Shown piece by piece: positions 22,967 through 30,790 of a stretch of 31,924 nt of DNA. A model generated the notes under the pieces. The model did no database searches. It saw nothing but the letters and a program-made list of their open reading frames with translations, and was not told the origin of the DNA. A program made the position numbers and the translations under genes. How positions within the stretch are numbered: the stretch's first letter is position 1; each line of letters opens with the position of its first letter. The DNA is from an uncultured Flavobacteriia bacterium (GTDB lineage: Bacteria > Bacteroidota > Bacteroidia > Flavobacteriales_D > Crocinitomicaceae), in NCBI GenBank assembly GCA_903928365.1, contig CAIYQV010000385.1, positions 1-31,924 of the forward strand, given 5' to 3'.

Positions 22967-23326
22967 TCAATACTGCCCAGTCGAAAGCATAACCAGCGTG
23001 CAAGCCTCTTCCACTTCGATGGATGATTGTCTCAATAATTGTTCAAAGGATGGATTTTCCGTTCCTGGATTGAAGATTACGCGGCGCGGCTTAAGAGCAA
23101 TAATTGGATCAACGTACTGTTCCTGAATCTTAGAGTTGATATATAATGTTACCGTGTCAGGCGTCCATGTGGTGTTCCATTCCGTTTGAATCTCAACGTC
23201 ATCAATGTTTCCTGTACGGTTGCCGTATGCAACAACATCATGTCCATGCACGCGTAACATCCTCACTGCTTTGTTGGCATAGCGATCTGGTTTCTCACTG
23301 GCACCAATAACGAGCGTTGCACCCAA
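22967..23326 (-). CDS. CoA-binding domain protein (YccU-like, CoA_binding_2), TTG start
   Basis: 119 residues, one Rossmann-like CoA-binding domain: TLVIGASEKPDRYANKAVRM, then HGHDVVAYGNR, TVTLYINSKIQEQYVDPI, RRVIFNPGTENP and a final EEACTLVMLSTGQY. The family resembles the CoA-binding part of succinyl-CoA synthetase alone; its role is unknown. The start must be TTG (23326), because the preceding in-frame codons are GTC and then the purC stop codon. It therefore begins 3 bp after purC and is almost certainly translated from the same mRNA. Confidence 0.88.
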   Translation of the reverse strand: MGATLVIGASEKPDRYANKAVRMLRVHGHDVVAYGNRTGNIDDVEIQTEWNTTWTPDTVTLYINSKIQEQYVDPIIALKPRRVIFNPGTENPSFEQLLRQSSIEVEEACTLVMLSTGQY

Positions 23327-23329
23327 GAC

Positions 23330-24277
23330 CTAAAGTTTCTTTAAGAATGCTGCCACATTTGTTGCAATACGACCTTCAATATTGGAAGTATCAGCAGGTT
23401 CGAATGATTTTCCAGTGATGCGTTCATACAACTCAATGTATCTTTCCGTTACTATTTGAACAAATTCATCCGGCATGACTGGCATCTGTTGCCCTTCCAA
23501 TCCTTGGAAACCGTTCTCGATCAACCATTGACGAACAAATTCCTTGGACAACTGCTTTTGGGCTTCACCATTATCTTGTCTTTCCTGATAACCTTCCGCA
23601 TAAAAATAACGGGAAGAATCCGGCGTATGAATCTCATCGATCAGAATCACCTCCCCATTTCGGATTCCAAACTCGTATTTGGTGTCCACTAAAATAAGTC
23701 CGCGCTCAGCCGCCATCTCAGTTCCACGTTGAAATAAAGCGCGCGTGTATTTTTCCATTTGCACATAGATCTCTTCGGGCACAATTCCTTTTGACAGGAT
23801 GTCTTCTCGCGAGATGTCTTCGTCGTGTCCTTCCTCTGCTTTAGTTGCCGGTGTAATAATCGGCTCAGGAAAACGATCGTTCTCCTTCATCCCTTCAGGA
23901 AGCGCCACACCACAAAGCATTCGTTTGCCAGCTTTGTACTCACGAGCGGAATGTCCTGCAAGATATCCACGAATCACCATTTCTACGCGGACTGGTTCAC
24001 ACGCATACCCAATCGCCACCGAAGGATCAGGCGTAGCAATCAACCAGTTGGGAACAATATCTTTCGTTGCATCGAGGAACATGGTTGCTACTTGGTTCAA
24101 TACCTGCCCTTTGTGAGGAATTCCTTTCGGAAGAATGTGATCAAAAGCCGAAATTCGATCGGATGCTACCATGACAAGAATGTCGTTCTCGAGCGTGTAA
24201 ACATCACGTACCTTTCCCTTGTATACTTTTTGTTGTCCCGGAAAATGAAAATCTGACTTTGTAATTGCGTTGCTCAT
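23330..24277 (-). CDS. purC: Phosphoribosylaminoimidazole-succinocarboxamide synthase (SAICAR synthetase)
   Basis: 315 residues, the longer form of PurC seen in Bacteroidota and eukaryotes. Visible motifs: KVYKGKVRDVYTLEN (ATP-binding N-terminus), ASDRISAFDHILPKGIPHKG, the VEMVIRGYLAGHSAREYKAG substrate loop, TPATKAEEGHDEDIS, LILVDTKYEFG and LIDEIHTPDSSRYF. It joins aspartate to CAIR using ATP in purine synthesis. It sits 1 bp after phoH and 3 bp before the CoA-binding gene, forming a tight three-gene operon ending at the minus-strand terminator near 22703. No other pur gene is in the window. Confidence 0.97.
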   Translation of the reverse strand: MSNAITKSDFHFPGQQKVYKGKVRDVYTLENDILVMVASDRISAFDHILPKGIPHKGQVLNQVATMFLDATKDIVPNWLIATPDPSVAIGYACEPVRVEMVIRGYLAGHSAREYKAGKRMLCGVALPEGMKENDRFPEPIITPATKAEEGHDEDISREDILSKGIVPEEIYVQMEKYTRALFQRGTEMAAERGLILVDTKYEFGIRNGEVILIDEIHTPDSSRYFYAEGYQERQDNGEAQKQLSKEFVRQWLIENGFQGLEGQQMPVMPDEFVQIVTERYIELYERITGKSFEPADTSNIEGRIATNVAAFLKKL

Positions 24278-24278
24278 G

Positions 24279-25295
24279 TTATTCGTTTCTTTTCTTACGT
24301 GTTTTGAATGTATCGGCAGCCGTTTCTCGATCTGCCTTAGCCAATTTCTCCTCTAATTCTATTTTATCAAATGCCTCAATGATCTTCTTAACAAGACTGT
24401 GACGAATCACATCACTCTGTCCTAATCGCACCACTCCGATTCCTTCCACCTCCTTCAGCACATCCAGAGCATATGCTAATCCTGAACGCTGTCTGCCGGG
24501 TAAGTCTACCTGAGACATATCTCCTGTGATCACAAATTTAGCTGTCATCCCCATACGCGTCAGAAACATTTTCATCTGCATCGTCGTCGTATTCTGTGCC
24601 TCATCGAGGATCACAAAAGCTTTATCCAGTGTTCGTCCACGCATAAATGCCAGAGGTGCGATCTCAATGATCCCAAATTCGATCATGTCCGCCAATTTTT
24701 CAGGTGGGATCATATCTCTCAGCGCATCATAAAGAGGCATCAGATAAGGATCCAGCTTCTCTTTGAGATCTCCGGGAAGAAAACCAAGATTTTCTCCGGC
24801 TTCTACTGCAGGGCGTGTAAGAACAATCCGCTTTACTTCTTTTGCTTTCAAAGCCCTTACTGCTAAGGCAACGGCCGTATAGGTCTTTCCGGTACCTGCA
24901 GGACCCACGGCAAACACCATATCGTTATCCTGAACGGACTGAACCAGTTTTTTCTGATTGACTGTTCTTGCCTTGATCTTTGCACCACCATTGCCGTGAA
25001 CAAGGGTTTCGGATCCATCGTCGGTGGAGATCATGCGGTCACCATCCGCCAACATCAGGTTATCGATGTTATTCTCTGTAAGAGCGTTGAATTTGTGATA
25101 ATGCTTTAAAATCAGTTGGAGTTTGCGCTCAAACTCATCGATCAGTTCTTCTTCTCCGCTTACATTCAAGATATTGTCACGCGAATTGATCATGAGTTTT
25201 GGGAAAAAACTTTTGATATGCTTCAGATTCTTATTGTTCACTCCGAACAACTCAGCTGGGTTCACACCCGTTATTTCGATCCTTTTTTCCGGCAA
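24279..25295 (-). CDS. phoH: PhoH family ATPase, TTG start
   Basis: 338 residues. The N-terminal ~80 residues are a KH-like region (LKHIKSFFPKLMINSRDNIL). The C-terminal ATPase has Walker A GPAGTGKT at 131-138, LTRPAVEAGENLGFLPGD, Walker B FVILDEAQNT and the sensor FVITGDMSQVDLPG. PhoH proteins are cytosolic RNA-associated ATPases of unclear function, often near ybeY; ybeY is not seen here. The start is TTG at 25295: two codons upstream an in-frame TAA closes the frame, and PEKRIEITGVN fits the family N-terminus. It is first in the phoH-purC-CoA-binding operon and divergent from the DUF62 gene. Confidence 0.93.
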   Translation of the reverse strand: MPEKRIEITGVNPAELFGVNNKNLKHIKSFFPKLMINSRDNILNVSGEEELIDEFERKLQLILKHYHKFNALTENNIDNLMLADGDRMISTDDGSETLVHGNGGAKIKARTVNQKKLVQSVQDNDMVFAVGPAGTGKTYTAVALAVRALKAKEVKRIVLTRPAVEAGENLGFLPGDLKEKLDPYLMPLYDALRDMIPPEKLADMIEFGIIEIAPLAFMRGRTLDKAFVILDEAQNTTTMQMKMFLTRMGMTAKFVITGDMSQVDLPGRQRSGLAYALDVLKEVEGIGVVRLGQSDVIRHSLVKKIIEAFDKIELEEKLAKADRETAADTFKTRKKRNE

Positions 25296-25315
25296 ACTGA
25301 TTTATTTAAAGGAGG

Positions 25316-25348
25316 TTTGAGAAATCTCCCCGATTAAACTTATTTTTG
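25316..25348 (+). promoter_or_regulatory. Bacteroidota-type promoter for the SAM hydrolase gene
   Basis: TTTG at 25316-25319 and TATTTTTG at 25341-25348 fit the -33 TTTG and -7 TAnnTTTG consensus with a 21-base spacer. Transcription would begin near 25355, giving a leader of about 40 nt before the ATG at 25398. It sits in the 102-bp divergent region with phoH. Confidence 0.65.
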
Positions 25349-25397
25349 AGCCAAAATTAGGAAAATATTCCGCTTCTCATTCAGGCTTTTCGGCAAG

Positions 25398-26255
25398 ATG
25401 CAGATCATAACATTGACAACAGATATGGGAGAACGCGACCACTATGTGGCATCGCTGAAAGGAACCATTCTTCGCCTTTGTCCGGATGCACGGATCATGG
25501 ATATTTCGCACAGCGTAAAACCTTTCGATACAGCAGAAGCAGCATTCTTCCTTAATTCTTGCATTGATGATTTTCCTTTAGGAACAGTACATGTAATCGG
25601 TGTTGATACCGAACCAATGATCAATTTCAGTGGTTCAGAAGGCTCTTTCCCTTCCATCATGAAGTTCAGAGATCAATACATTATCAGTAATGACAATGGT
25701 TTTTTTGGTTCCTTTCTGAAAGAAGAAACGCACGATGGATTCTATCGCATGGATGACGTTTTATCGAATCCTTCCTTATTTAAATTCCCTACCAAGAACA
25801 TGCTGATTCCGGCCGCATGCAGAATCTTAAAAGGAGATGCGATCGAGGACTTCTGCTCTCCGTTTGGTTCATTTAAAAAAGCGTTTGCATTAACTGCCGT
25901 TATCGAACCAAACCTCATCAAAGGCAATGTGATACACATCGACAATTATGGTAACCTGATCACCAATGTGCATTCCTCTCTGTTTGAACGTTTTGGTCAG
26001 GACTCCCCATTCACAATTTACTACCGCAATAAGGACTACCACATTGATGAGATCTCATCCACTTATAATGCGGTACCTCCCGGAGAAAAGGTGGCCATCT
26101 TTAATCAGAATGGTTTATTAGAAATTGCCATTAACCGGGGAGCGAATGGTTCCAATGGTGGTGCAGATCGCCTTTTTGGGATCAGACTTGGTGACGTCAT
26201 ACGAATTGAATTTACACCAAGAGGTTCACGTACTACCCTCGAATCACTTTTCTAA
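25398..26255 (+). CDS. S-adenosyl-L-methionine hydrolase (adenosine-forming), DUF62 / SAM hydroxide adenosyltransferase family
   Basis: 285 residues. The N-terminal domain starts with the family signature TTDMGERDHYVASLKG (D9 would hold the ribose), then ARIMDISHSVKPFDTAEAAF, VHVIGVDTEP and YIISNDNGFFG. The C-terminal domain contains VIHIDNYGNLITNV and PPGEKVAIFNQNGLLEIAINRG. This is the fold of fluorinase/chlorinase enzymes, but most members use water and split SAM to adenosine and methionine. No halogenase-specific insertion can be confirmed by eye, so the common hydrolase role is preferred. The stop codon overlaps the next start (TAATG), so it is coupled to the ABM gene. Confidence 0.9.
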   Translation: MQIITLTTDMGERDHYVASLKGTILRLCPDARIMDISHSVKPFDTAEAAFFLNSCIDDFPLGTVHVIGVDTEPMINFSGSEGSFPSIMKFRDQYIISNDNGFFGSFLKEETHDGFYRMDDVLSNPSLFKFPTKNMLIPAACRILKGDAIEDFCSPFGSFKKAFALTAVIEPNLIKGNVIHIDNYGNLITNVHSSLFERFGQDSPFTIYYRNKDYHIDEISSTYNAVPPGEKVAIFNQNGLLEIAINRGANGSNGGADRLFGIRLGDVIRIEFTPRGSRTTLESLF

Positions 26256-26557
26256 TGTTGATCAGAATCGTAAAACTTACTTTTCAGGAAGACAAGGTAA
26301 ACGACTTTCTCACCTTTTTCGATGACATCAAGGAACAAGTCAATACTTTTCCGGGTTGCGAGGGAATGAAATTACTACAAGGAATGGACGACCCCTGTGT
26401 CATTATGACCTACAGCCATTGGCGCGGGCCGCAAGATTTGGAAAATTATCGGACATCTGAAACGTTTGGAAAAATCTGGCCAACGATTAAACCATGGTTT
26501 GCTTCCAAACCCGAAGCATGGAGTGTTGAAACCTATTTTGATGGATTTAACGCTTAA
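26255..26557 (+). CDS. Antibiotic biosynthesis monooxygenase (ABM) domain protein
   Basis: 100 residues, one ABM (dimeric alpha-beta barrel) domain: LIRIVKLTFQEDKVNDFLTF, FPGCEGMKLLQG, CVIMTYSHWRGPQDLENYR and a C-terminal KPWFASKPEAWSVETY. Family members act as cofactor-free monooxygenases, heme-degrading enzymes or signal-related proteins. The catalytic role here is unknown. Its ATG shares one base with the DUF62 stop codon, so both are expressed together. The cold-shock gene downstream has its own promoter. Confidence 0.88.
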   Translation: MLIRIVKLTFQEDKVNDFLTFFDDIKEQVNTFPGCEGMKLLQGMDDPCVIMTYSHWRGPQDLENYRTSETFGKIWPTIKPWFASKPEAWSVETYFDGFNA

Positions 26558-26572
26558 AATTCTTAAAAACCC

Positions 26573-26601
26573 TTGTTCTTCGGTTTATTACCTTAACTTT
26601 G
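26573..26601 (+). promoter_or_regulatory. Bacteroidota-type promoter for the cold-shock gene
   Basis: TTG at 26573-26575 and the exact -7 box TAACTTTG at 26594-26601 are separated by 18 bases. The transcript would begin near 26608, which places the start codon at 26623 rather than the upstream in-frame ATG at 26599. Confidence 0.75.
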
Positions 26602-26622
26602 CTGCAATTAATAATTTTTACA

Positions 26623-26814
26623 ATGAGTAAAGGAACAGTTAAATTCTTCAATGAAACCAAAGGTTTCGGATTTATTATCGAAGAAGATTCAAGAAAAGAG
26701 TACTTTGTACACGTTTCCGGTTTGGTTGACAAAGTAAAGGAAAATGACGAAGTAGAATTCGAAATTGAAGAAGGAAGAAAAGGATTGAATGCAGTGAATG
26801 TGAAGTTAGCATAA
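26623..26814 (+). CDS. Cold shock protein (CspA family)
   Basis: 63 residues from ATG 26623 (MSKGTVKFFNETKGFGFI). One cold-shock domain (OB fold) with RNP1 KGFGFI (13-18) and RNP2-like YFVHVSGL (27-34). The usual RNP1 is followed by a shorter loop, as in the short Bacteroidota cold-shock proteins. It binds single-stranded RNA or DNA and melts RNA structure. An upstream in-frame ATG at 26599 overlaps the promoter -7 box and was rejected. A well-matched promoter precedes it (26573-26601) and a strong terminator follows at 26841, so it is a single-gene unit with a very short leader. Confidence 0.95.
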   Translation: MSKGTVKFFNETKGFGFIIEEDSRKEYFVHVSGLVDKVKENDEVEFEIEEGRKGLNAVNVKLA

Positions 26815-26840
26815 CGATATATTTCTCAATTAATTCTGAA

Positions 26841-26867
26841 AAGCTTCGCCAAATGGCGGAGCTTTTT
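26841..26867 (+). terminator. Terminator after the cold-shock gene, probably bidirectional
   Basis: A ten-pair stem (AAGCTTCGCC / GGCGGAGCTT with one T-G pair) around an AAAT loop is followed by five T on the + strand. On the - strand the same stem also ends in a T run, immediately after the stop of a possible minus-strand gene at 26871. Confidence 0.88.
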
Positions 26868-26870
26868 GTT

Positions 26871-27061
26871 TTACAGATCGCAGGCTTCGAGAGCCTCAGC
26901 CTGCGAAACAATAAATCCACATCGGACTTTGTCTTTCTTCAAGAGGATTTTGGATTGAATGGTGGATGTTTCGAATTCTTTAAATGACTCATCTGTCTTA
27001 AAAAAAATTATAAATCTCGCAGAAATACAGTCTTGATGTCTTTTGTATTGATGTCTTTCAT
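26871..27061 (-). pseudogene. Possible small minus-strand gene broken by a frameshift
   Basis: On the - strand an ATG at 27061 begins MKDINTKDIKTVFLRDL and stops at 27008-27010. In the neighbouring frame, reading resumes just before an eight-base T run as FFKTDESFKEFETSTIQ, continues SKILLKKDKVRCGFIVSQ and ends EALEACDL at 26871. The two pieces look like one protein of about 63 residues broken by a one-base change at about 27008-27016. The second piece has coding-like codon use and is followed directly by the bidirectional terminator at 26841-26867. It may be a decayed gene, a sequencing error next to the homopolymer, or chance. No family recognised. Confidence 0.35.
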
Positions 27062-27079
27062 CTAAACAAAAACAAATCT

Positions 27080-27087
27080 TAATTTTG
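27080..27087 (+). promoter_or_regulatory. -7 promoter box TAATTTTG before gldF
   Basis: TAATTTTG fits TAnnTTTG and lies 23 bp before the gldF ATG. No TTG is found at the usual -33 distance; the nearest TTG (27048-27050) is 29 bases away. Confidence 0.45.
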
Positions 27088-27110
27088 CGGCAACAAACAA
27101 GCAAACACAA

Positions 27111-27854
27111 ATGAGGGCATTGTACTTCAAAGAGATCAAGAGTTTTTTGAGCTCGATCATCGGATACATTTTTATCTTGATCTACCTCATCGCCTCGGGA
27201 TTACTTCACTGGCTGATGCCAAACAACAAATACCTATATGTGAATCTTCTGGAAGGAAGTGAATCCAGCCTGGTACCTTTCTTCACGATTTCACCTTTTA
27301 TTCTCATGATCCTAATCCCTGCCATTACGATGCGTATGATCGCAGAGGAACGCAGAACGGGCACGATCGAACTGCTTTTCACCCGACCGATATCCGATCT
27401 GAATATTTTGCTCGCGAAATATCTGGCCGGTGTGACGCTCGTTTTTATTTCACTTGTCCCTACCCTAATTTATTACATTTCCATGCATTATTTAGGTGCA
27501 CCGGTCGGAATTCTGGATGATGGCGCAACAATCACTTCCTATTTAGGACTTCTGTTATTGGGGGCTGTATTTGTTTCTATAGGTGTATTTGCATCTTCTT
27601 TAACGAACAATCAGATCGTGGCATTTATAGTAGGCGTATTTCTCTGCTTCATTTTCTACTCCGGTTTCACTTTGCTTGGATCGTATGTCCTGCTAGGTAA
27701 AGCAGATACAGTGATGCAATATGTCAGTTTATCTTTTCACTATGATTCCATTATGAAAGGAGTGATCGTAACCAGCGATCTGGTATTTTTCGTGTCTATC
27801 ATTTTCATTTTTCAGGTAGCAGCCCTTACAGTGATCAAAACGTTAAAGAAATAG
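27111..27854 (+). CDS. gldF: Gliding-motility-associated ABC transporter permease GldF
   Basis: 247 residues with about six membrane helices. The start MRALYFKEIKSFLSSIIGYI and the ABC-2 type permease motif MRMIAEERRTGTIELLFTRPIS (residues ~76-98) are characteristic of GldF. With the ATPase GldA (not in this window) and GldG it forms an ABC system needed for gliding in Flavobacterium and present in many non-gliding Bacteroidota. The cargo is still unknown. gldG begins 3 bp after its stop. This is the first gene of the apparent gldF-gldG-DUF4340 operon. Confidence 0.93.
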   Translation: MRALYFKEIKSFLSSIIGYIFILIYLIASGLLHWLMPNNKYLYVNLLEGSESSLVPFFTISPFILMILIPAITMRMIAEERRTGTIELLFTRPISDLNILLAKYLAGVTLVFISLVPTLIYYISMHYLGAPVGILDDGATITSYLGLLLLGAVFVSIGVFASSLTNNQIVAFIVGVFLCFIFYSGFTLLGSYVLLGKADTVMQYVSLSFHYDSIMKGVIVTSDLVFFVSIIFIFQVAALTVIKTLKK

Positions 27855-27857
27855 ATC

Positions 27858-29642
27858 ATGGCAGAAAAAAAATTGACAAGAGGATTATTCAACTGGACAT
27901 TTCTGGCTGTATTCATTGCCGGAATCGTGCTTGTAAATATCATCGCATCCTTGCTATACAAGCGGATAGATATGACTGAGGACAAACGTTATTCTTTGTC
28001 TGACGGAACGATCGAATTCCTGGAAAACAAAAACAATTTTGATAACCGTGTCAATATCAAGATCTACATGGAAGGAAACCTTCCTGCAGAACTGAAACAC
28101 TTCAGAAACACGTTGGAGGACAAGTTAAAAGAGTTCAAAGAATACGCAGGCGACCGCATTGAATACCAATTCATTGACCCAAATGTGGGAACGGAAGGCG
28201 AACAACAGGCCTTGTTTGAAAGTATTTATGCAAAAGGGAATGGAATCATCCCGATGGACGTGGTATACATGAAGGATGGTGCGCAAAGTCAGATGATGAT
28301 CTGGCCTGGCGCAGTGATCGACTATGAAGGTTCCACCGTACAAAACATACAGTTCATGCCGGGAACACCTCCGGGAAAACCATACAGTATTGATGGTTTG
28401 ACGGATATGATTGAGAATTCGATCAACAACTTAGAGTACATTCTGATCAGTTCGCTTCGCAGAGCAACGGCGAAAAGTAAACCGCGCATCGCCTTTCTTC
28501 AGGGGCATGGTGAATTAACCTACGCACAAACACAAAGAGCTCGTGCATTGATCGCACCGTATTTTGCCATTGCTGATGTTACGATCAATGATTCGATTGC
28601 AGCACTTGAAAATGTAGATGGACTGGTGATTGCCCGACCTCGCAAGCGATTTTCAGATAAAGAACTCTATGTGATTGATCAGTTTGTCATGCGCGGTGGA
28701 CGCTTAATGTGTTTCCTTGATGCCCTTTATTTAAACGAGGATTCCCTCAATACAAAAGGAATGACACATACGGTACGTAATGAAACCGGATTGGAACGCA
28801 TGTTATTCGATTACGGACTTAAACTCAATGACAATTACATTGTGGATGCGCGGTGTGCACCAAAAGCAGTTCCGTTTGCGAAGCAATCTCTGATCCCATG
28901 GTTTTTCCATGTCATGGCAACTCCGACAAAACATCCTATTTCGCGAAATCTGGAACCTGTTTCTCTTGATTTCACCAGCGAGATCCAGTTTGTTGGCAAC
29001 AGCAAAAATGCACTTACTCCGGTACTTACTTCCTCTACTAACTCAAATGTGACTGGTTTGGCACCATTGGTCAATTTGGCTATGCCGTTAAACTATGGAA
29101 AAAATCCTGAACTCGTTGCCAATCCTGAGGATGAGGTAAACCAACGCTGTCTTGCGGGACTGGCAGAAGGATTCTTTGATTCACACTTTAAAAACAGAAT
29201 CGTTGAGGAGTTTGCCAACAACCCTATTGCTAAGTACAAAGAAAAAAGCTCGAAGGAGGGTAAAGTATTCCTGATTGGAAATGGTCGATTCATTGAAAAT
29301 TCCTATGATTCCATGCCTGCGAGAGATGGTAAAGGATTCATGTATCGCCCGAACGAATTCAATGACCTGCGAATGGATAAGGATTTGGCTCAATTGGGTA
29401 TTCCTCTATATTTCGGCAATCAGGAATTCTTCCAGAACCTTGCAGATTACATGATGGGAGATAATTCCGTTTTGGATATCCGCAGCCGCCAGATAGACAT
29501 TCACGCCATTGACCAGGAAAAGGTAAAAGCACATGCAAGCTTCTACAAGATCATCAATTTGCTTGTTCCAATCGTTGTTGTGCTATTATTTGCTATAACC
29601 ATGGCTTATATCAGGAAACGTCGTTACGCCAAGATCCGCTAA
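27858..29642 (+). CDS. gldG: Gliding-motility-associated ABC transporter auxiliary/substrate-binding protein GldG
   Basis: 594 residues. A membrane anchor (about 14-34: LAVFIAGIVLVNIIASLLY), the YSLSDGTIEFLEN segment, a large periplasmic domain with IKIYMEGNLPAELKHFRN and GHGELTYAQTQR, and a C-terminal membrane helix (~569-588) are the layout of GldG and related ABC 'uncharacterised transport system' proteins. It acts at the inner membrane with GldF. The next gene begins directly at the base after its TAA stop codon. Confidence 0.93.
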   Translation: MAEKKLTRGLFNWTFLAVFIAGIVLVNIIASLLYKRIDMTEDKRYSLSDGTIEFLENKNNFDNRVNIKIYMEGNLPAELKHFRNTLEDKLKEFKEYAGDRIEYQFIDPNVGTEGEQQALFESIYAKGNGIIPMDVVYMKDGAQSQMMIWPGAVIDYEGSTVQNIQFMPGTPPGKPYSIDGLTDMIENSINNLEYILISSLRRATAKSKPRIAFLQGHGELTYAQTQRARALIAPYFAIADVTINDSIAALENVDGLVIARPRKRFSDKELYVIDQFVMRGGRLMCFLDALYLNEDSLNTKGMTHTVRNETGLERMLFDYGLKLNDNYIVDARCAPKAVPFAKQSLIPWFFHVMATPTKHPISRNLEPVSLDFTSEIQFVGNSKNALTPVLTSSTNSNVTGLAPLVNLAMPLNYGKNPELVANPEDEVNQRCLAGLAEGFFDSHFKNRIVEEFANNPIAKYKEKSSKEGKVFLIGNGRFIENSYDSMPARDGKGFMYRPNEFNDLRMDKDLAQLGIPLYFGNQEFFQNLADYMMGDNSVLDIRSRQIDIHAIDQEKVKAHASFYKIINLLVPIVVVLLFAITMAYIRKRRYAKIR

Positions 29643-30695
29643 ATGAAAAGACTCATCATACTCATCGTATCTGTGTGCATACTTGCCCTTCTTGGATGGT
29701 ATGCTTCCGGATTAATGAAACAAAAAGGAAAATCTGATACGGAACTGATCGAATTCAGCATTGATGACACCACTACGGTTAACAAAATTACGATCACCGA
29801 TGCCTTCTCCAACAAGATCACACTAATCAAAAACGGCAGTGAATGGACAGATGAAGAAGGCACCTGTGTGACTCAGGAAAACGTTCATTTCATTCTGGAC
29901 GCCTTTAAAAACATTGAATTCAAAGGTTATTTACCAGAGAATTCTCAGGAACAATTTAAAAAACTGATGGTCTCACAACATATCAAGGTTGAGATCTTTC
30001 AGGAAGGCGAATGGACAAAAACATGGTATATCGGCCCTGCAGCACAAGACCATTATGGCCAAATGATGTTGCTGGACTCATACGAATTTGGGAAAAGTGA
30101 CAAGCCTGTCATGATGAAGATCAAGGGCTTGAACGGCATCATAGATCCGCGCTTCTTCGCCGACAGACGCAAGTGGATGTGCACACGTATTTTTGCAGTG
30201 CCAAGAGAGCGTATCGAGAAGGTGGAGGTCAATTATTTTGACGACCCTGTGTTGAGCTTCAGTGTGATTCAGAAAGGAAAAGATCTAAGAGTTTTCCAGC
30301 AAGGAAAATTATTAAAGAACGTCGACACTGCGATGATCTACCGTTACCTGAATACCTACAAGAAAGTCCATTTCGAACTTGCTAATTTTGAGTTGAACAA
30401 ACGACAATTGGATAGTCTGAAGCACTCGATGCCTTTCGCAACACTCAAGTTATCGGAAAAAGGAGGCAAAACGACCAAACTGCGTATGTTCCGGATCAAA
30501 TCGGCAGACATGCAAATAAATGATTTTGGTGATGTCGTCAGCATGGACGTGAACAAGTTCTGGTGTGAACTTCCAAATGGCCAGGTGGTAAAATGTCAGT
30601 ATTTTGTTTTCAATCCGCTGATCATGGGACATGTTTACTTCCCAATGGATATTACAAAGCGAAAGAAATCACCGGCCAATCTTCCGGCGAACTGA
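29643..30695 (+). CDS. DUF4340-like membrane-anchored protein of the gld operon
   Basis: 350 residues. An N-terminal signal anchor (3-22) is followed by a periplasmic domain beginning ELIEFSIDDTTTVNKITITD and EWTDEEGTCVTQENVHFILD, which fits the DUF4340 pattern found beside ABC-2/GldG-like genes. The function is unknown. The start abuts the gldG stop (TAAATG), so it is very likely translated with gldF-gldG and may be an extra periplasmic part of that transporter. Confidence 0.8.
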   Translation: MKRLIILIVSVCILALLGWYASGLMKQKGKSDTELIEFSIDDTTTVNKITITDAFSNKITLIKNGSEWTDEEGTCVTQENVHFILDAFKNIEFKGYLPENSQEQFKKLMVSQHIKVEIFQEGEWTKTWYIGPAAQDHYGQMMLLDSYEFGKSDKPVMMKIKGLNGIIDPRFFADRRKWMCTRIFAVPRERIEKVEVNYFDDPVLSFSVIQKGKDLRVFQQGKLLKNVDTAMIYRYLNTYKKVHFELANFELNKRQLDSLKHSMPFATLKLSEKGGKTTKLRMFRIKSADMQINDFGDVVSMDVNKFWCELPNGQVVKCQYFVFNPLIMGHVYFPMDITKRKKSPANLPAN

Positions 30696-30764
30696 TTACT
30701 CAAATTTGTTGATAACTGCTTAAAAAATCGAATAAAGTGCTTTCTGCTTTCGGGGTGCTTTCAC

Positions 30765-30772
30765 TAGCTTTG
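30765..30772 (+). promoter_or_regulatory. -7 promoter box TAGCTTTG before dnaN
   Basis: TAGCTTTG matches TAnnTTTG and lies 18 bp before the dnaN ATG, giving a leader of about 10-12 nt. The -33 element is poor (CTG near 30744). Confidence 0.5.
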
Positions 30773-30790
30773 GGGTAAATTTTCCGAATC

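Noticed and set aside
25398..26255. DUF62 gene as a halogenase (fluorinase/chlorinase)
   Set aside because: Most members of the family are SAM hydrolases; no halogenase-specific loop or organohalogen gene cluster is visible.
26675..26920. Minus-strand open frame across the cold-shock gene
   Set aside because: It overlaps a clear csp gene and its terminator, and its protein has no sensible composition; it is a shadow frame.
30707..30715. DnaA-box-like TTATCAACA (minus strand) before dnaN
   Set aside because: One mismatch to the consensus, single copy, no AT-rich unwinding region or dnaA nearby; not enough to call an origin.
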